A stretch of DNA of 64,000 nucleotides from Fibrobacter sp. UWB15 (GCF_900177705.1 NZ_FXBA01000001.1:868001-932000); one strand, 5' to 3'. Shown: positions 1 through 9,217, counted from the first letter of the stretch. The notes: generated by a model not told the origin, from the letters alone. Made by a program: numbers and translations.

Positions 1-142
1 AGGTTTGCGGCACAAAATTTGCCTATGCACGAACAACGAGAGTGCGTAAGGCGAATTTTGCGCTATGCCGTTAAGGCATAGCCCGTAGGGTTCGCGCCGC
101 TCGGCGAAGCCGAATAGCGGCAAGAACAATCTGGTTACCCCG
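1..142. repeat. Cluster of imperfect palindromes
   Basis: No gene is visible. Three inverted repeats lie in a row: an imperfect pair of arms at about 9-29 and 41-62, then GCTATGCC/GGCATAGC with a 5-nt loop around 61-81, then GCCGCT/AGCGGC around 98-124. They resemble REP-type intergenic palindromes. Nothing here looks like a promoter for the trmFO operon, which reads towards this region. Confidence 0.5.
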
Positions 143-182
143 ATATAGAAAAAAACACCCCTTGTGGGTGCTTTTTCTATAT
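143..182. terminator. Intrinsic terminator downstream of trmFO
   Basis: A near-perfect hairpin (ATATAGAAAAA stem continuing into CACCC/GGGTG, loop CTTG) is flanked by A and T tracts, so it can work on both strands. It lies 41 nt beyond the stop codon of the minus-strand trmFO gene. Confidence 0.75.
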
Positions 183-223
183 CTTAGGTAGCCAGATCAG
201 CTTCACCGAAGGTGAAGCCCTTC

Positions 224-1555
224 TTACACCAATTTCCTATCAGCAATCCATTTCCGCACGGCTTCTTCGGCGCGGGCGGCAAGAATTTCCTTCTTGTTCT
301 TCTTCTTTAAACCTTCGTGGTGGGGGAGCAACCCGAAGTTGAAATTCATCGGCTGGAAGTCTTCGTTTTCTTCCACCAGGCGGTTCATCAAGGAACCGAT
401 GCAGCTTTCGTCGGGGAGCGGGTCGGCATGCCCGTGCAAAAGGGTCTGCGCCATGTTCCAGGCGGTGTACCAGCCGGTGGCGACCGCTTCGGTGTAGCCT
501 TCGCTGCCGGTAATTTGCCCCGCAAACCATGTAGGCGGAATGCCCTTGGCGCATTCAAGGTCCGGGCGCAGGCGAAGCGTTTTATCCAGGAACTTGGGCG
601 ATTCAATGAAGGTGTTGCGGTGCATGCAGCCGAGGCGTGCAAATTTCGCGTTCTTGAGCGCCGGCACCATGGTGAAGATTTCTTTTTGCGTGCCCCACTT
701 GAGGCGCGTCTGGAAACCCACCATGTTGAACAAAGTCTTCTGCTTGTTTTCGGCGCGGAGCTGGATGACTGCGTACCACAAATGACCGTCGTTTCCAAGC
801 CCAAGCCCTATCGGGCGCATGGGCCCGTGGCGTAACGTTTCGTAGCCACGACGCGCCATTTCTTCGACTGGCAAGCAACCTTCGAACAGTTCGTTCTTTT
901 CGAACGGGCGCGGCTCGGTGCTTTCGGCTTCGCAGAGCTTGCGAACAAATTCTGCGTAGGTTTCTTTGTCCAAGGGGCAGTTGATAAAGTCTGCCGTTTC
1001 GCCCTTTTCCCAGCGGTTGCGGTAAAAGGCGTGGTCAAAGTCGATGCTGTCCGTTTCGACAACCGGGGCGATGGCGTCAAAGAAATGCAGGCGGTTGCTG
1101 CCGAGGCGCTTGAATATGTCATCGGCGAGCGCATCGCTTGCCAAGGGGCCCGCGGCAACGAGCGTAGGGCAGTCGCCTTCGAGGCTTGTGACTTCTTCGC
1201 GGTGGAGTGTAATGTTTGGCGATTCAGCAATTTTACGTTCAACCGATTCGCTGAAGATATCGCGGTTCACGGTGAGCGAGTCGCCTGCGGGCACGGCCGC
1301 TTCGCGGGCGGAATCCAGCAAAAAACTCCCGAGCATCGTGAGTTCCTGTTTCAAGAGCCCGTGGGCAGATGTAATGCCCAAAGCCTTAAAGCTGTTGGAA
1401 CAAACTAATTGCGCGAGGTGTCCGTCCTTGTGGGCGGGAGTATTCTTGACCGGGCGCATTTCATATAGGTCAACCTTAAAACCGCGGCTCGCCAGTTGCA
1501 AAGCCGCTTCGCAGCCAGCAAGGCCGCCACCAATTACACGTACGCGTTCGTTCAT
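224..1555 (-). CDS. trmFO: Methylenetetrahydrofolate-tRNA-(uracil-5-)-methyltransferase TrmFO
   Basis: Folate- and FAD-dependent enzyme that makes 5-methyluridine at position 54 of the tRNA T-loop. The 443-residue product has the normal family length. It begins with a Rossmann FAD-binding motif (VIGGGLAGCEAA, residues 7-18), followed by the family segment ending in CSNSFKALG. It is the last gene of a minus-strand run: its ATG overlaps the stop of the preceding 151-residue gene by 1 nt, which suggests translational coupling. The related flavoprotein gene mnmG is elsewhere in the window (41855). The identification is firm. Confidence 0.96.
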   Translation of the reverse strand: MNERVRVIGGGLAGCEAALQLASRGFKVDLYEMRPVKNTPAHKDGHLAQLVCSNSFKALGITSAHGLLKQELTMLGSFLLDSAREAAVPAGDSLTVNRDIFSESVERKIAESPNITLHREEVTSLEGDCPTLVAAGPLASDALADDIFKRLGSNRLHFFDAIAPVVETDSIDFDHAFYRNRWEKGETADFINCPLDKETYAEFVRKLCEAESTEPRPFEKNELFEGCLPVEEMARRGYETLRHGPMRPIGLGLGNDGHLWYAVIQLRAENKQKTLFNMVGFQTRLKWGTQKEIFTMVPALKNAKFARLGCMHRNTFIESPKFLDKTLRLRPDLECAKGIPPTWFAGQITGSEGYTEAVATGWYTAWNMAQTLLHGHADPLPDESCIGSLMNRLVEENEDFQPMNFNFGLLPHHEGLKKKNKKEILAARAEEAVRKWIADRKLV

Positions 1556-2010
1556 TAGTTCGCCACCATCTTGCGGTAGCTTTTGGCGTTCCCAATCCAG
1601 AGCTTTACGAGCAGTTCCTCGAGCGAGGCCGAAGTCACGTATTCCGGATCGGCGTCCTGGATCTCGTCGGAAATCATGTTCGCCTGGGTCGGGTTAAGCA
1701 TGCCGTAATAGAGCGCTTCCATGAGCTGCGACAAGAATTCCGGTGACACACGTGCCACGTATTCCATGTCGTTGAGCGGCGGGAGCTGGCTTTTGTCGGG
1801 GCTGAACTGGTCCAAGTTGTCCATGGTCCACAGGTCAGCGGCCTTCCCCATATCGGCGGTCATGGCAACACTCTTGATAGCGGAACGGTATTCGTCCCAC
1901 TCTTTCGCGGTAGTTTTGCCTGCCTTGCGAATTTTTTTCAGGAAGGAAAGGACCGTGTAGTACAGGTCCTTTTCCCGCTGATTGATTTCCTTTTGGGAGG
2001 TTGGAACCAT
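1555..2010 (-). CDS. Conserved-looking hypothetical protein, 151 aa
   Basis: I do not recognise this family. The product is a soluble, mostly helical 151-residue protein with no signal peptide or membrane segment and no obvious catalytic motif. It lies between the AICAR transformylase gene (9 nt upstream) and trmFO (1-nt overlap), so it is almost certainly co-transcribed and translated. A weak AGGG ribosome site precedes the ATG. Its codon use matches that of its neighbours. Confidence 0.8.
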   Translation of the reverse strand: MVPTSQKEINQREKDLYYTVLSFLKKIRKAGKTTAKEWDEYRSAIKSVAMTADMGKAADLWTMDNLDQFSPDKSQLPPLNDMEYVARVSPEFLSQLMEALYYGMLNPTQANMISDEIQDADPEYVTSASLEELLVKLWIGNAKSYRKMVAN

Positions 2011-2019
2011 AGGCGACCC

Positions 2020-3072
2020 TTAGTGGCGGAAGTGCCTCATGCCGGTGAATACCATGGCGATGCCGAATTCGTCGCACTTCTCGATAGAGAGGTCGTCCTT
2101 CTTGGAACCACCCGGCTGCACGATGTAGCGCACGCCAGCATCGTGGGCGGCTTCGACGTTGTCCGGGAACGGGAAGAAGGCGTCGGAACCCATCACGACT
2201 TCGCCGAAGACCTTCTTTTCGAGAGCCTTGAGGCCGGCTTCGTTAATGCACTTGCCGTTTTCGTCGAAGAATGCCTTGGCTTCTTCCATGCGGGCGACGT
2301 TGTCGCGAACGCGCGGCTGACAAAGACGGAGGTTAGAGTCGATGCGGTTCGGCTGGCCGGGGCCAAGACCCATCACCTGGAAGTAGCCGGGCTTGTATTC
2401 GTAACCCATCACGATGGCGTTAGACTTGGTGTGCTTGGTCACGAGCCAGGTAAAGCGGGCGAGGTCTTCCTTGTTCTTCGGGAACTGGGCCTTGGTCACG
2501 CATTCAAACTTTTCGTAGGTGTCCACGTCGCGGTCCTGCACCAGCATGCCGCCAATCACGTGCTTGTACACCTTGCAGTGCGTTGCCTTCTTGATTTCGC
2601 CGACTTCGAGGAGGCGAATGTCCTTGGACTTGTTCTTCAGAAATTCGAGAGCGTCGTCGTCGAATGCCGGAGCGAGCAAGATTTCGACAAAGCGACCCTT
2701 CAGGAATTCAGCAGTCTTGAGGTCTACCTTGCGGGTCACAGCAATCACGGAACCGAAGGCCGACACCGGGTCACCTGCCCAGGCTGCTTCCATAGCTTCG
2801 CGGAGGGATTCACCCGTTGCAAGTCCGCAGGGGTTCATGTGCTTCACGATCACGACGGCATTGCCTTCGCTGAATTCGCGGGCCATTTCGAGGGCTGCGT
2901 CAGCGTCCACGATGTTGTTGTAAGAAAGTTCCTTACCCCAGAGTTGCTTGGCGGTAGCGAGGCTTGCTTCGGTGCAGGTCGGGTCGCGGTAGAATACAGC
3001 GGACTGGTGGGAATTTTCACCGTAGCGCATCGGCTTCGGGTCAACGAATTTCAAAACGAGTTCTTCGGACAT
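2020..3072 (-). CDS. Stand-alone AICAR formyltransferase (PurH transformylase domain only)
   Basis: Predicted to transfer a formyl group from 10-formyl-THF to AICAR in purine synthesis. The 350 residues match only the transformylase half of PurH: MRYGENSHQSA near residues 15-25, then VKHMNPCG with the catalytic Lys-His pair, SAFGSVIA, and a C-terminal GGS/KKDD segment. The N-terminal MGS-like IMP cyclohydrolase domain of normal bifunctional PurH (about 520 aa) is absent, so another protein must close the ring. An AAAGGAAA ribosome site supports the ATG. The gene leads the operon with the 151-aa protein and trmFO. Confidence 0.9.
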   Translation of the reverse strand: MSEELVLKFVDPKPMRYGENSHQSAVFYRDPTCTEASLATAKQLWGKELSYNNIVDADAALEMAREFSEGNAVVIVKHMNPCGLATGESLREAMEAAWAGDPVSAFGSVIAVTRKVDLKTAEFLKGRFVEILLAPAFDDDALEFLKNKSKDIRLLEVGEIKKATHCKVYKHVIGGMLVQDRDVDTYEKFECVTKAQFPKNKEDLARFTWLVTKHTKSNAIVMGYEYKPGYFQVMGLGPGQPNRIDSNLRLCQPRVRDNVARMEEAKAFFDENGKCINEAGLKALEKKVFGEVVMGSDAFFPFPDNVEAAHDAGVRYIVQPGGSKKDDLSIEKCDEFGIAMVFTGMRHFRH

Positions 3073-3111
3073 AGAGTTTCCTTTGATGATTTCAAACTTT
3101 AATATAAAATT

Positions 3112-3966
3112 TTAGAAAAGGCTGGGGGGAGGATTGTTGTCGTCCAGTCCAGCCAAATTGCGGTCGGCATCGGACATTTCGTTCGGCGTAAAGTTGTCGA
3201 GCGGGTCTTCCGGTTCCACAATCAGGTTGTAGTACACGTTGTTTTTCAGTTCGTCTTCAATGTAGAAGAGCGTTCCGCCCATGGCAGAACCGCAACCGGC
3301 ACATGCGCCCTGGTAGCGGATTTTCAGGCGGTTATCTTCGGTCAAGTCAAGAATTTCAACGTCGCCGCCATCGCCCTGGAGCATGCCGCGTACGGACTGG
3401 TGCAGCCAGGCTTCGATTTTTTCAATCTTCTGAACCTTGGTGAGGGCATTCCATTCGGCGTCCGCTTCGGCGCGGCCTTCGGCGGTTTGCGTGCGGTATT
3501 TGATGCGCTCCATCTTTTCGCGCACCAGAATGGCGGTCGCCTTCTTTTCGGGGTACACATCGTAAACGCGCTTGATCAGCGTGTTCATCTGCTTGATTTC
3601 TGGAGCAGCGCCTGCAATGGCCGGAACATCCGGCGTGTCGCGGAGTTCGAGTTCCAAGCTTTCGGCGGTAATGGCGCAGGCTTCGTCGATGGTCGCCATC
3701 TGAATTTTTTTGCAGAAGGTGTCTGCAAGAGCAGTAAAAATCGGGCCGCCGTAGGTAAAGAACCTGGTTTCCAGAATCTTGTCGCATTCCGGGTCTATCA
3801 TCAAATAAACTTTAAGGCTAGCCTCTTTGACATCGACCAGGGCGAGGCCTTTTTCGTCGGCTTCAATCTGGAAAATGGCGCCACGGTATTTGGGGGCCTT
3901 GGCAATTTCTTGCAATTTTTGGGACATTTCGTTACACGGCGCTTGGCTCAGGTTTTCTTCACTCAT
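3112..3966 (-). CDS. NifU-like Fe-S scaffold/carrier protein with degenerate N-terminal domain
   Basis: Likely iron-sulfur cluster carrier. The C-terminal Nfu domain (about residues 190-265) has HQSVRGMLQGDGGDVEI and the cluster-binding CAGC. The N-terminal part resembles the IscU/NifU_N fold, but the usual TFGCG loop reads TYGG, so that cluster cysteine seems lost. An in-frame ATG lies 18 codons further upstream, but I choose 3966 because a TAAATT -10 box ends 7 nt before it and no Shine-Dalgarno is present, the leaderless pattern found repeatedly in this window. It is separated from the purine operon by about 40 nt. Confidence 0.88.
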   Translation of the reverse strand: MSEENLSQAPCNEMSQKLQEIAKAPKYRGAIFQIEADEKGLALVDVKEASLKVYLMIDPECDKILETRFFTYGGPIFTALADTFCKKIQMATIDEACAITAESLELELRDTPDVPAIAGAAPEIKQMNTLIKRVYDVYPEKKATAILVREKMERIKYRTQTAEGRAEADAEWNALTKVQKIEKIEAWLHQSVRGMLQGDGGDVEILDLTEDNRLKIRYQGACAGCGSAMGGTLFYIEDELKNNVYYNLIVEPEDPLDNFTPNEMSDADRNLAGLDDNNPPPSLF

Positions 3967-4144
3967 GGGCACAAATTTAGAAATTTTGGGCTGTTTTGTG
4001 TGAAAAAGCGAAGAATGCAATGTTTTTATAAGTGTGTAAAAATTATTTCAAGACTATTCGAAATATTGTTTAAAATTGTTTAAACAGCGTATTTCTGAGT
4101 AAGAAATGCTTATATTGAAGATATCTTTTTCAAGGAGTGACAAT

Positions 4145-4882
4145 ATGAATCTAAAAAAGTTGGGCTTTGCAGTAGTTGCTGCATCCATGTTCACTTTCAT
4201 GGCTTGCGACGATTCCTCTTCGGCTAGTTCCGAAACGCCTACAGGCGGTGAAGATCAGCCGACTCTTTCGAGCGAATCTAATGCCGGTGGAGATGAAGCC
4301 CCTGCAAGTTCTTCAAGTGTAGAGAGTTCTACAAAAGAATCGACAGACCCTGCAAAAGAAGGCTCTGAAGGCAAGACAGATGAACCTCCGGCAGCAAGTT
4401 CTGCAAGCGAGGAACCCGCAAACGAAGAACCCAATACGGACGCCCCAGTAGATACATCTGCCAATGTTGGCCCAGGTTCGTTTGATTTCGATACTACGGG
4501 CTTTACTTTTGATTCCACGGCTTTCGCCGACATGATGAAGTGTGACGAAGAAGGCGCTACCCAGAATATGATGGGTGCTGCCGTGTTAGTTTGCACGGAC
4601 GGTCAGTGGGTATATGATTCCACAGCGACTGCTGCAGCCAACAAGTGCGACGAAGAAGGTGCCACGAAGACTGAATCCATGGGAATGGGTGACGCCTTTA
4701 GCATGGACATGACCTATATCTGCAAGGATGGTCAGTGGGAAATGCAGATGCCCGACTTCGGTGGAATGTTCGGTGGCGACAGCACCGGTGAATTCCCGGG
4801 TGGCATGGGCAACTGGGGCGATTCCAGCTTTACGATGCCGGGTGGCGGCGAAATTCCTGAACAAACCCCTGGCTTAAAGTAG
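4145..4882 (+). CDS. Ser/Glu-rich lipoprotein with duplicated Cys motif
   Basis: Secreted lipoprotein of unknown function. The signal peptide ends in a lipobox (FMAC), followed by DDSSS. Asp at +2 would mean inner-membrane retention under Enterobacterial rules, but these may not apply here. Residues 25-110 are a low-complexity Ser/Glu/Pro linker. Two copies of a small motif starting KCDEEGAT and ending C-x-DGQW follow, each with a Cys pair, and the tail is Gly/Met-rich. An AAGGAG site supports the ATG. It is monocistronic and faces glgC across a shared terminator. Confidence 0.85.
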   Translation: MNLKKLGFAVVAASMFTFMACDDSSSASSETPTGGEDQPTLSSESNAGGDEAPASSSSVESSTKESTDPAKEGSEGKTDEPPAASSASEEPANEEPNTDAPVDTSANVGPGSFDFDTTGFTFDSTAFADMMKCDEEGATQNMMGAAVLVCTDGQWVYDSTATAAANKCDEEGATKTESMGMGDAFSMDMTYICKDGQWEMQMPDFGGMFGGDSTGEFPGGMGNWGDSSFTMPGGGEIPEQTPGLK

Positions 4883-4902
4883 TTTTCTCTCCCAAAATAC
4901 CT

Positions 4903-4930
4903 AAAAAGCCTCGACTATGTCGGGGCTTTT
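4903..4930. terminator. Bidirectional terminator between lipoprotein gene and glgC
   Basis: AAAAGCCtCGAC/GTCGgGGCTTTT hairpin with a short loop, placed between two convergent genes and suited to both strands. Confidence 0.8.
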
Positions 4931-4947
4931 CTAGTAGAAGTCTTCAA

Positions 4948-6198
4948 TTAAGCCTTAATGATTGTATCCTTCGCGAGCACGACGATGCCGGATTCGGTGA
5001 CGTGGAAGAGCTTCTTGTCGCGTTCCAGGTCGTAGCCAATCTGGAAGCCGGCCGGAATGTGTAGGCCCTTTTCGATGATAGCTCGGCGGACCTTGGCACC
5101 CGGGCCAATCGTCACGTTCGGGAACAGTATCGATTCTTCGACAAGGGCGTCTTTCTGGATAGAAACGCCGGGGGAAAGAATGCTCTTGACAACGGTACCG
5201 CCGCCAATGATACAGCCCGAAGACACGATGGAGTCGATGGCTGCACCCTGGTGGGCGTTGCCTTCGCCGGCAAAGAACCTTGCAGGTGGCTGGTTCCAGT
5301 TGAACGTACGGATGGGCCAGTAGTTGTTGTAAAGATCAAACGGCGGGTTTTCGGAGCAAAGGTCCATGTTCGCTTCGAAGAAGGCATCGAGCGTACCCAC
5401 ATCGCGCCAGTAACCCTTGGTGCTAGCCTGTTCGCCGCGCACGATGTTGGTGTTGAAGTCGTACACGTAAACGGGGTAGTCCTTGTACAGGCTCGGAATA
5501 ATGTGCTTGCCGAAGTCGGTAGCGCCGTTTTGAGCACCCTTCAAGAGTTCGCGCACCAAAAACTTGCTCGTAAAGATGTAGTTGCCCATACTGGCCAAAC
5601 AGTAGCCGGGGTTGCCGGGCATTTCTTTGGGGTTCTTGGGCTTTTCTTCGAAACCGATCATGCGGTTGTCGGCGTCCACTTCGATAATGCCGAATTCGCG
5701 TGCTTCGGAGACCGGCACCGGAATGGCGGCGATGGTCAAAAGGGCGGCGCGGCTCAGGTGGAAATCAATCATCTGGTTGATGTCCATCTTGTAAATATGG
5801 TCGCCACCGAAGATTGCCACGAGGTCCGGGCGTTCGTCCGTAATCAAGTTGATATTCTGGAAAATGGCGTCGGCAGTGCCCTTGTACCAGTCATCACCGG
5901 TGCGCATCTGTGCAGGAACCAGGTCCACGTACTGGTCGAGACTTGCGTTCAGGTTCCAGGCGGCAGAAATGTGCTTGTTCAAGGAATCGCTCTTGAACTG
6001 GGTCAAGACCTTGATTTTAAAGATGCCGGAGTTGATGAAGTTGTTCAGCACAAAGTCGATAATGCGGTAAGTTCCGCCAAAATGGACGGCAGGCTTCGCG
6101 CGGTCGCGGGTGAGGGGCTGTAAACGGCTGCCTTGACCGCCGGCCATGATCATGCAAAGGATGTTTTTCTGGTGTTCTCTAGAATAAGACCAACTCAT
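4948..6198 (-). CDS. glgC: Glucose-1-phosphate adenylyltransferase (ADP-glucose pyrophosphorylase)
   Basis: Makes ADP-glucose from glucose-1-phosphate and ATP, the committed step of bacterial glycogen synthesis. The 416-residue length is typical. The nucleotide-binding motif GGQGSRLQPLT is followed by RAKPAVHFGGTYRIIDF, and FGGDHIYKMD and GFEEKP follow further on. The C-terminal half is a left-handed beta-helix with hexapeptide-like repeats (IIGGGTVVKS, VTIGPGAKV). Convergence with the lipoprotein gene and divergence from pckG make it a single-gene unit. Glucose-1-phosphate is also the product of the nearby GH94 phosphorylase, so cellobiose cleavage could feed glycogen directly; that link is inference. 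Confidence 0.95.
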   Translation of the reverse strand: MSWSYSREHQKNILCMIMAGGQGSRLQPLTRDRAKPAVHFGGTYRIIDFVLNNFINSGIFKIKVLTQFKSDSLNKHISAAWNLNASLDQYVDLVPAQMRTGDDWYKGTADAIFQNINLITDERPDLVAIFGGDHIYKMDINQMIDFHLSRAALLTIAAIPVPVSEAREFGIIEVDADNRMIGFEEKPKNPKEMPGNPGYCLASMGNYIFTSKFLVRELLKGAQNGATDFGKHIIPSLYKDYPVYVYDFNTNIVRGEQASTKGYWRDVGTLDAFFEANMDLCSENPPFDLYNNYWPIRTFNWNQPPARFFAGEGNAHQGAAIDSIVSSGCIIGGGTVVKSILSPGVSIQKDALVEESILFPNVTIGPGAKVRRAIIEKGLHIPAGFQIGYDLERDKKLFHVTESGIVVLAKDTIIKA

Positions 6199-6468
6199 AT
6201 ATTAATAACCTTATAATGAGGGCTATAACGCCCTTTTCGTGTATACAAGCCTAATTTATGTAATTTTAGGCTAAATGAAAAGATTTTTACAAAAAAAAAC
6301 GAATTTTTTTTGTGCTCGCCAGTATAGGGCGGACTGCGTGTGGCGGATGGATGGGGTGATTTAGTTCAAAAAATTGCCAATGCCCCTGCAATTTGGACGT
6401 TGTTTTTTGTAAATTTTACCGCGTTCGAAATTATCGAAACTTAACGTTAAACCAAACAGGAGCTCATA
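6199..6468. promoter_or_regulatory. Divergent regulatory region between glgC and pckG
   Basis: 270 bp without a gene. It holds AT-rich segments and two inverted repeats: GGGC/GCCC at about 6221-6234, and AGCCTAA/TTAGGCT near 6249-6275. A TAAATT box near 6408 and a strong AGGAG site 6 nt before pckG are visible. I cannot assign start points with confidence. Confidence 0.5.
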
Positions 6469-8331
6469 ATGAGTCTTACCCTTAACGATATCAAGCACCC
6501 GAAGATCAGTACTTGGGTGAATGAAATGATTGCCATGTGCGAACCGGACAACGTCGTTGTCGTTGACGGCTCCAAGGAAGAATACGATGCCCTTATGCAG
6601 AAGTGCGTCAAGGCTGGCCTCGCCACGAAGCTCGCCAAGAAGGAAAACTGCTACCTGTTCCGTTCTCTCCCGTCTGATGTGGCCCGCGTCGAATCCCGTA
6701 CCTTCATTTCCTCTGTGAAGGAAGAAGATGCAGGTCCGACCAACCACTGGATCGACCCGTCTGAACTCAAGCAGACGATGCGTAAGCTCTATAAGGGTTG
6801 TATGCACGGCCGTACCATGTACGTGATTCCGTTCTGCATGGGCCCGCTCGGCTCCCCGATTTCCAAGAACGGTATCGAAGTCACGGACTCCGAATACGTT
6901 GTTCTCAACATGGACATCATGACTCGCGCCGGTAAGAAGGTTCTCGACATCTTCAATGCAGACGTGAACGCTGACTTCGTTCCGTGCCTCCACTCCGTTG
7001 GTAAGCCGCTCCGCGAATGCGAAAGCGACAACGGCATCTGGCCCTGCGCTGACGTTGAATACAAGTACATCACTCAGTTCCCCGAAGAACGCCTCATTTG
7101 GTCCTACGGTTCGGGCTACGGTGGAAACGCTCTTCTCGGTAAGAAGTGCTTCGCTCTCCGTATCGCTACCGTTCTCGCTCGCGACGAAGGCTGGCTCGCT
7201 GAACACATGCTCATCCTCAAGCTCACCAACCCGAAGGGCGAAGTCAAGTACGTGACTGGCGCCTTCCCGTCTGCTTGCGGTAAGACGAACCTCGCCATGC
7301 TCATCCCGACTATCCCGGGCTGGAAGGTCGAAACCATCGGTGACGACATTGCATGGATGAAGTTTGGTAAGGATGGCCGTCTCTACGCTATCAACCCGGA
7401 AGCCGGCTTCTTCGGCGTTGCTCCGGGTACTTCTGCAGAATCCAACAAGAACGCTCTTATCTCTGCAGAAAAGAACACCATTTACACCAACTGCGCCCTC
7501 ACTGAAGACGGCGACGTGTGGTGGGAAGGCATCGGCTACCCGGCCAAGGGCAAGCTCGTTGACTGGAAGGGCAAGACCCGTGACGCTCTCCCGAAGGACA
7601 AGGCTCCTAAGGGCGAAGAAATGGCTCACCCGAACGCTCGCTTCACCGCTCCGGCCAAGCAGTGCCCCTGCATTGCCAAGGAATGGGAAGATCCGGCAGG
7701 CGTGCCTATCTCTGCAATCCTCTTCGGTGGCCGTCGTCCGTCCACCATTCCTCTGGTTCACCAGTCCCTCAGCTGGAACCACGGCGTGTTCCTCGGCTCC
7801 ATCGTGGGTTCCGAAATCACGGCTGCCTCTACGATTGACGCCTCTCAGGTCGGTAAGATCCGTCGCGACCCGTTCGCAATCCTCCCGTTCTGCGGCTACA
7901 ACATGGGTGACTACTTCAAGCACTGGATCGAAATCGGTAAGAAGTCCACTGAAGACAAGCTTCCGAAGATCTTCTACGTGAACTGGTTCCGTAAGGATGC
8001 CAACAACGAAAAGCTTCCGGGTGGCTTCATGTGGCCGGGTTACGGCGACAACAGCCGCGTGCTCGCTTGGATCTTCGACCGCTGCAACGGTGTTGACAAC
8101 GCTGTCGAAACTCCGATCGGTTACATGCCGAAGGAAGGCGCCATCAATACTGATGGTCTCGCTGACTACTATAAGGAAACCCTCCCGCAGATCCTCAAGG
8201 TTGACGTGGAAGGCTGGAAGAAGGAACTTGCTGACGTTAAGGAAAACCACTATCCGAAGTTCGGCAAGCACCTCCCGAAGGAACTCTCCGACATCATCGA
8301 CCAGATCCAGGATCGTTTGAACAAGGCATAA
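6469..8331 (+). CDS. pckG: Phosphoenolpyruvate carboxykinase (GTP)
   Basis: Interconverts oxaloacetate and PEP with GTP/GDP. In succinate-producing gut bacteria it probably runs in the carboxylating direction (inference). The 620-residue product has GTP-type signatures: the P-loop-like [12 protein letters not shown] near residue 265 containing the reactive Cys, the metal-site segment GDDIAWM, and FGVAPGTS. Codon use is extremely biased (CTC, AAG, GAA and GGT dominate), like that of the GH94 gene, so expression is probably very high. That bias also produces a spurious 636-codon antisense frame. A strong AGGAG precedes the ATG. Confidence 0.97.
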   Translation: MSLTLNDIKHPKISTWVNEMIAMCEPDNVVVVDGSKEEYDALMQKCVKAGLATKLAKKENCYLFRSLPSDVARVESRTFISSVKEEDAGPTNHWIDPSELKQTMRKLYKGCMHGRTMYVIPFCMGPLGSPISKNGIEVTDSEYVVLNMDIMTRAGKKVLDIFNADVNADFVPCLHSVGKPLRECESDNGIWPCADVEYKYITQFPEERLIWSYGSGYGGNALLGKKCFALRIATVLARDEGWLAEHMLILKLTNPKGEVKYVTGAFPSACGKTNLAMLIPTIPGWKVETIGDDIAWMKFGKDGRLYAINPEAGFFGVAPGTSAESNKNALISAEKNTIYTNCALTEDGDVWWEGIGYPAKGKLVDWKGKTRDALPKDKAPKGEEMAHPNARFTAPAKQCPCIAKEWEDPAGVPISAILFGGRRPSTIPLVHQSLSWNHGVFLGSIVGSEITAASTIDASQVGKIRRDPFAILPFCGYNMGDYFKHWIEIGKKSTEDKLPKIFYVNWFRKDANNEKLPGGFMWPGYGDNSRVLAWIFDRCNGVDNAVETPIGYMPKEGAINTDGLADYYKETLPQILKVDVEGWKKELADVKENHYPKFGKHLPKELSDIIDQIQDRLNKA

Positions 8332-8441
8332 TAAGCCGAGCGTCGCAGGGAAATGCTTGCATTTCCCTATGACCGAGGCGATATGCCTGCGCTCGAAGAG
8401 CGCAACGCATAATCAACCTTATATTCCTAACGGAAATCCTT

Positions 8442-8484
8442 AAAGAAACCGCGACTGGCAATTTGCCGGCCGCGGTTCTTTTTG
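8442..8484 (+). terminator. Terminator downstream of pckG
   Basis: AACCGCG pairs with CGCGGTT around a 20-nt inner region and is followed by TCTTTTT. Confidence 0.65.
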
Positions 8485-8561
8485 CTGTTATAGTCAAAAA
8501 TTATAGCCGTGTGTACACTTTTTTTTAGAAAAAATTGTCGCAACACGGCAATTTTTAGTTA

Positions 8562-8578
8562 TATTCCAAGTTGGAATA
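8562..8578. promoter_or_regulatory. Candidate PadR operator
   Basis: Perfect 17-bp palindrome TATTCCAA-G-TTGGAATA, 42 bp upstream of the padR start. PadR proteins bind short inverted repeats and often regulate themselves, so this is the obvious autoregulatory site. The same palindrome was not seen before the GH94 gene. Confidence 0.55.
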
Positions 8579-8620
8579 ATCTAACAGATGAAATTCTGTG
8601 GAATTAGAAGAAGGTAAAAT

Positions 8621-9217
8621 ATGAATCGTTATGACTTGGTTCTTCTGGGGTTGATCCTCGAGAAGCAACGTAGTGGTTACGACATCATAACCGAGGTTCG
8701 TAACCGCGAACTGGACCGCTGGGCAAACCTCAGTACGTCGACCGTTTACAACAGGCTTTCGACACTCGAAAAGCATGGCGATATTGAAGGTCGTGCCGAA
8801 CGCGACGGCAACCGCCCCGAACGTGTGGTTTTCACGATTACCGAAAAGGGTCGAGAAACCTTGCGTAAGGAAGTGCTTAAGCATTTGACCGGCTTTAACG
8901 ATGACCCGAGAACGCTCGGATTCGCCTTCTTGTTCGGTGCCGAACAAAAGGAATTGATTCGCACACTGGAAGCGCATGAACGCCGTCTGGTGAAAGAGGT
9001 AGAACGTTTGGAACAGATGATTGCCGAAGAACCGCGCCCGACTTTGTTTGCCGAAGGCCCGTTCCTGAACTGCATGAGCCGCGACCACATTCTGGTGGAA
9101 CTTAAGTACGTGCGCGCCGCTATCGGAATCTTGCGCGATCCGGTTCGCAACAAGAAACTCGACGGCTACTTCTACATCAACTTTGGAAACCGCGATTTTG
9201 TGAATAAGAAAGACTAG
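8621..9217 (+). CDS. PadR-family transcriptional regulator
   Basis: Winged-helix regulator of 198 residues. The N-terminal segment LVLLGLILEKQRSGYDI and the recognition helix/wing STSTVYNRLSTLEKHGDIEGR are typical PadR. The C-terminal half (residues 90-185) is a longer helical region with a VirR-like architecture (LIRTLEAHERRLVKEVERLE). Most PadR proteins are repressors released by a ligand; the ligand is unknown here. It sits 53 bp before the GH94 gene and could regulate it, but that is inference from position. An AAGAAGG ribosome site supports the start. Confidence 0.9.
   Translation: MNRYDLVLLGLILEKQRSGYDIITEVRNRELDRWANLSTSTVYNRLSTLEKHGDIEGRAERDGNRPERVVFTITEKGRETLRKEVLKHLTGFNDDPRTLGFAFLFGAEQKELIRTLEAHERRLVKEVERLEQMIAEEPRPTLFAEGPFLNCMSRDHILVELKYVRAAIGILRDPVRNKKLDGYFYINFGNRDFVNKKD

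Larger units (their letters stand above)
8332..8620. other. Intergenic region pckG-padR
   Basis: 289 bp without a gene. It contains a perfect GGGAAATGC/GCATTTCCC hairpin just after pckG (about 8347-8367), a second hairpin with a T-tract (8442-8484), and the palindromic PadR operator candidate near 8570. Confidence 0.6.
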
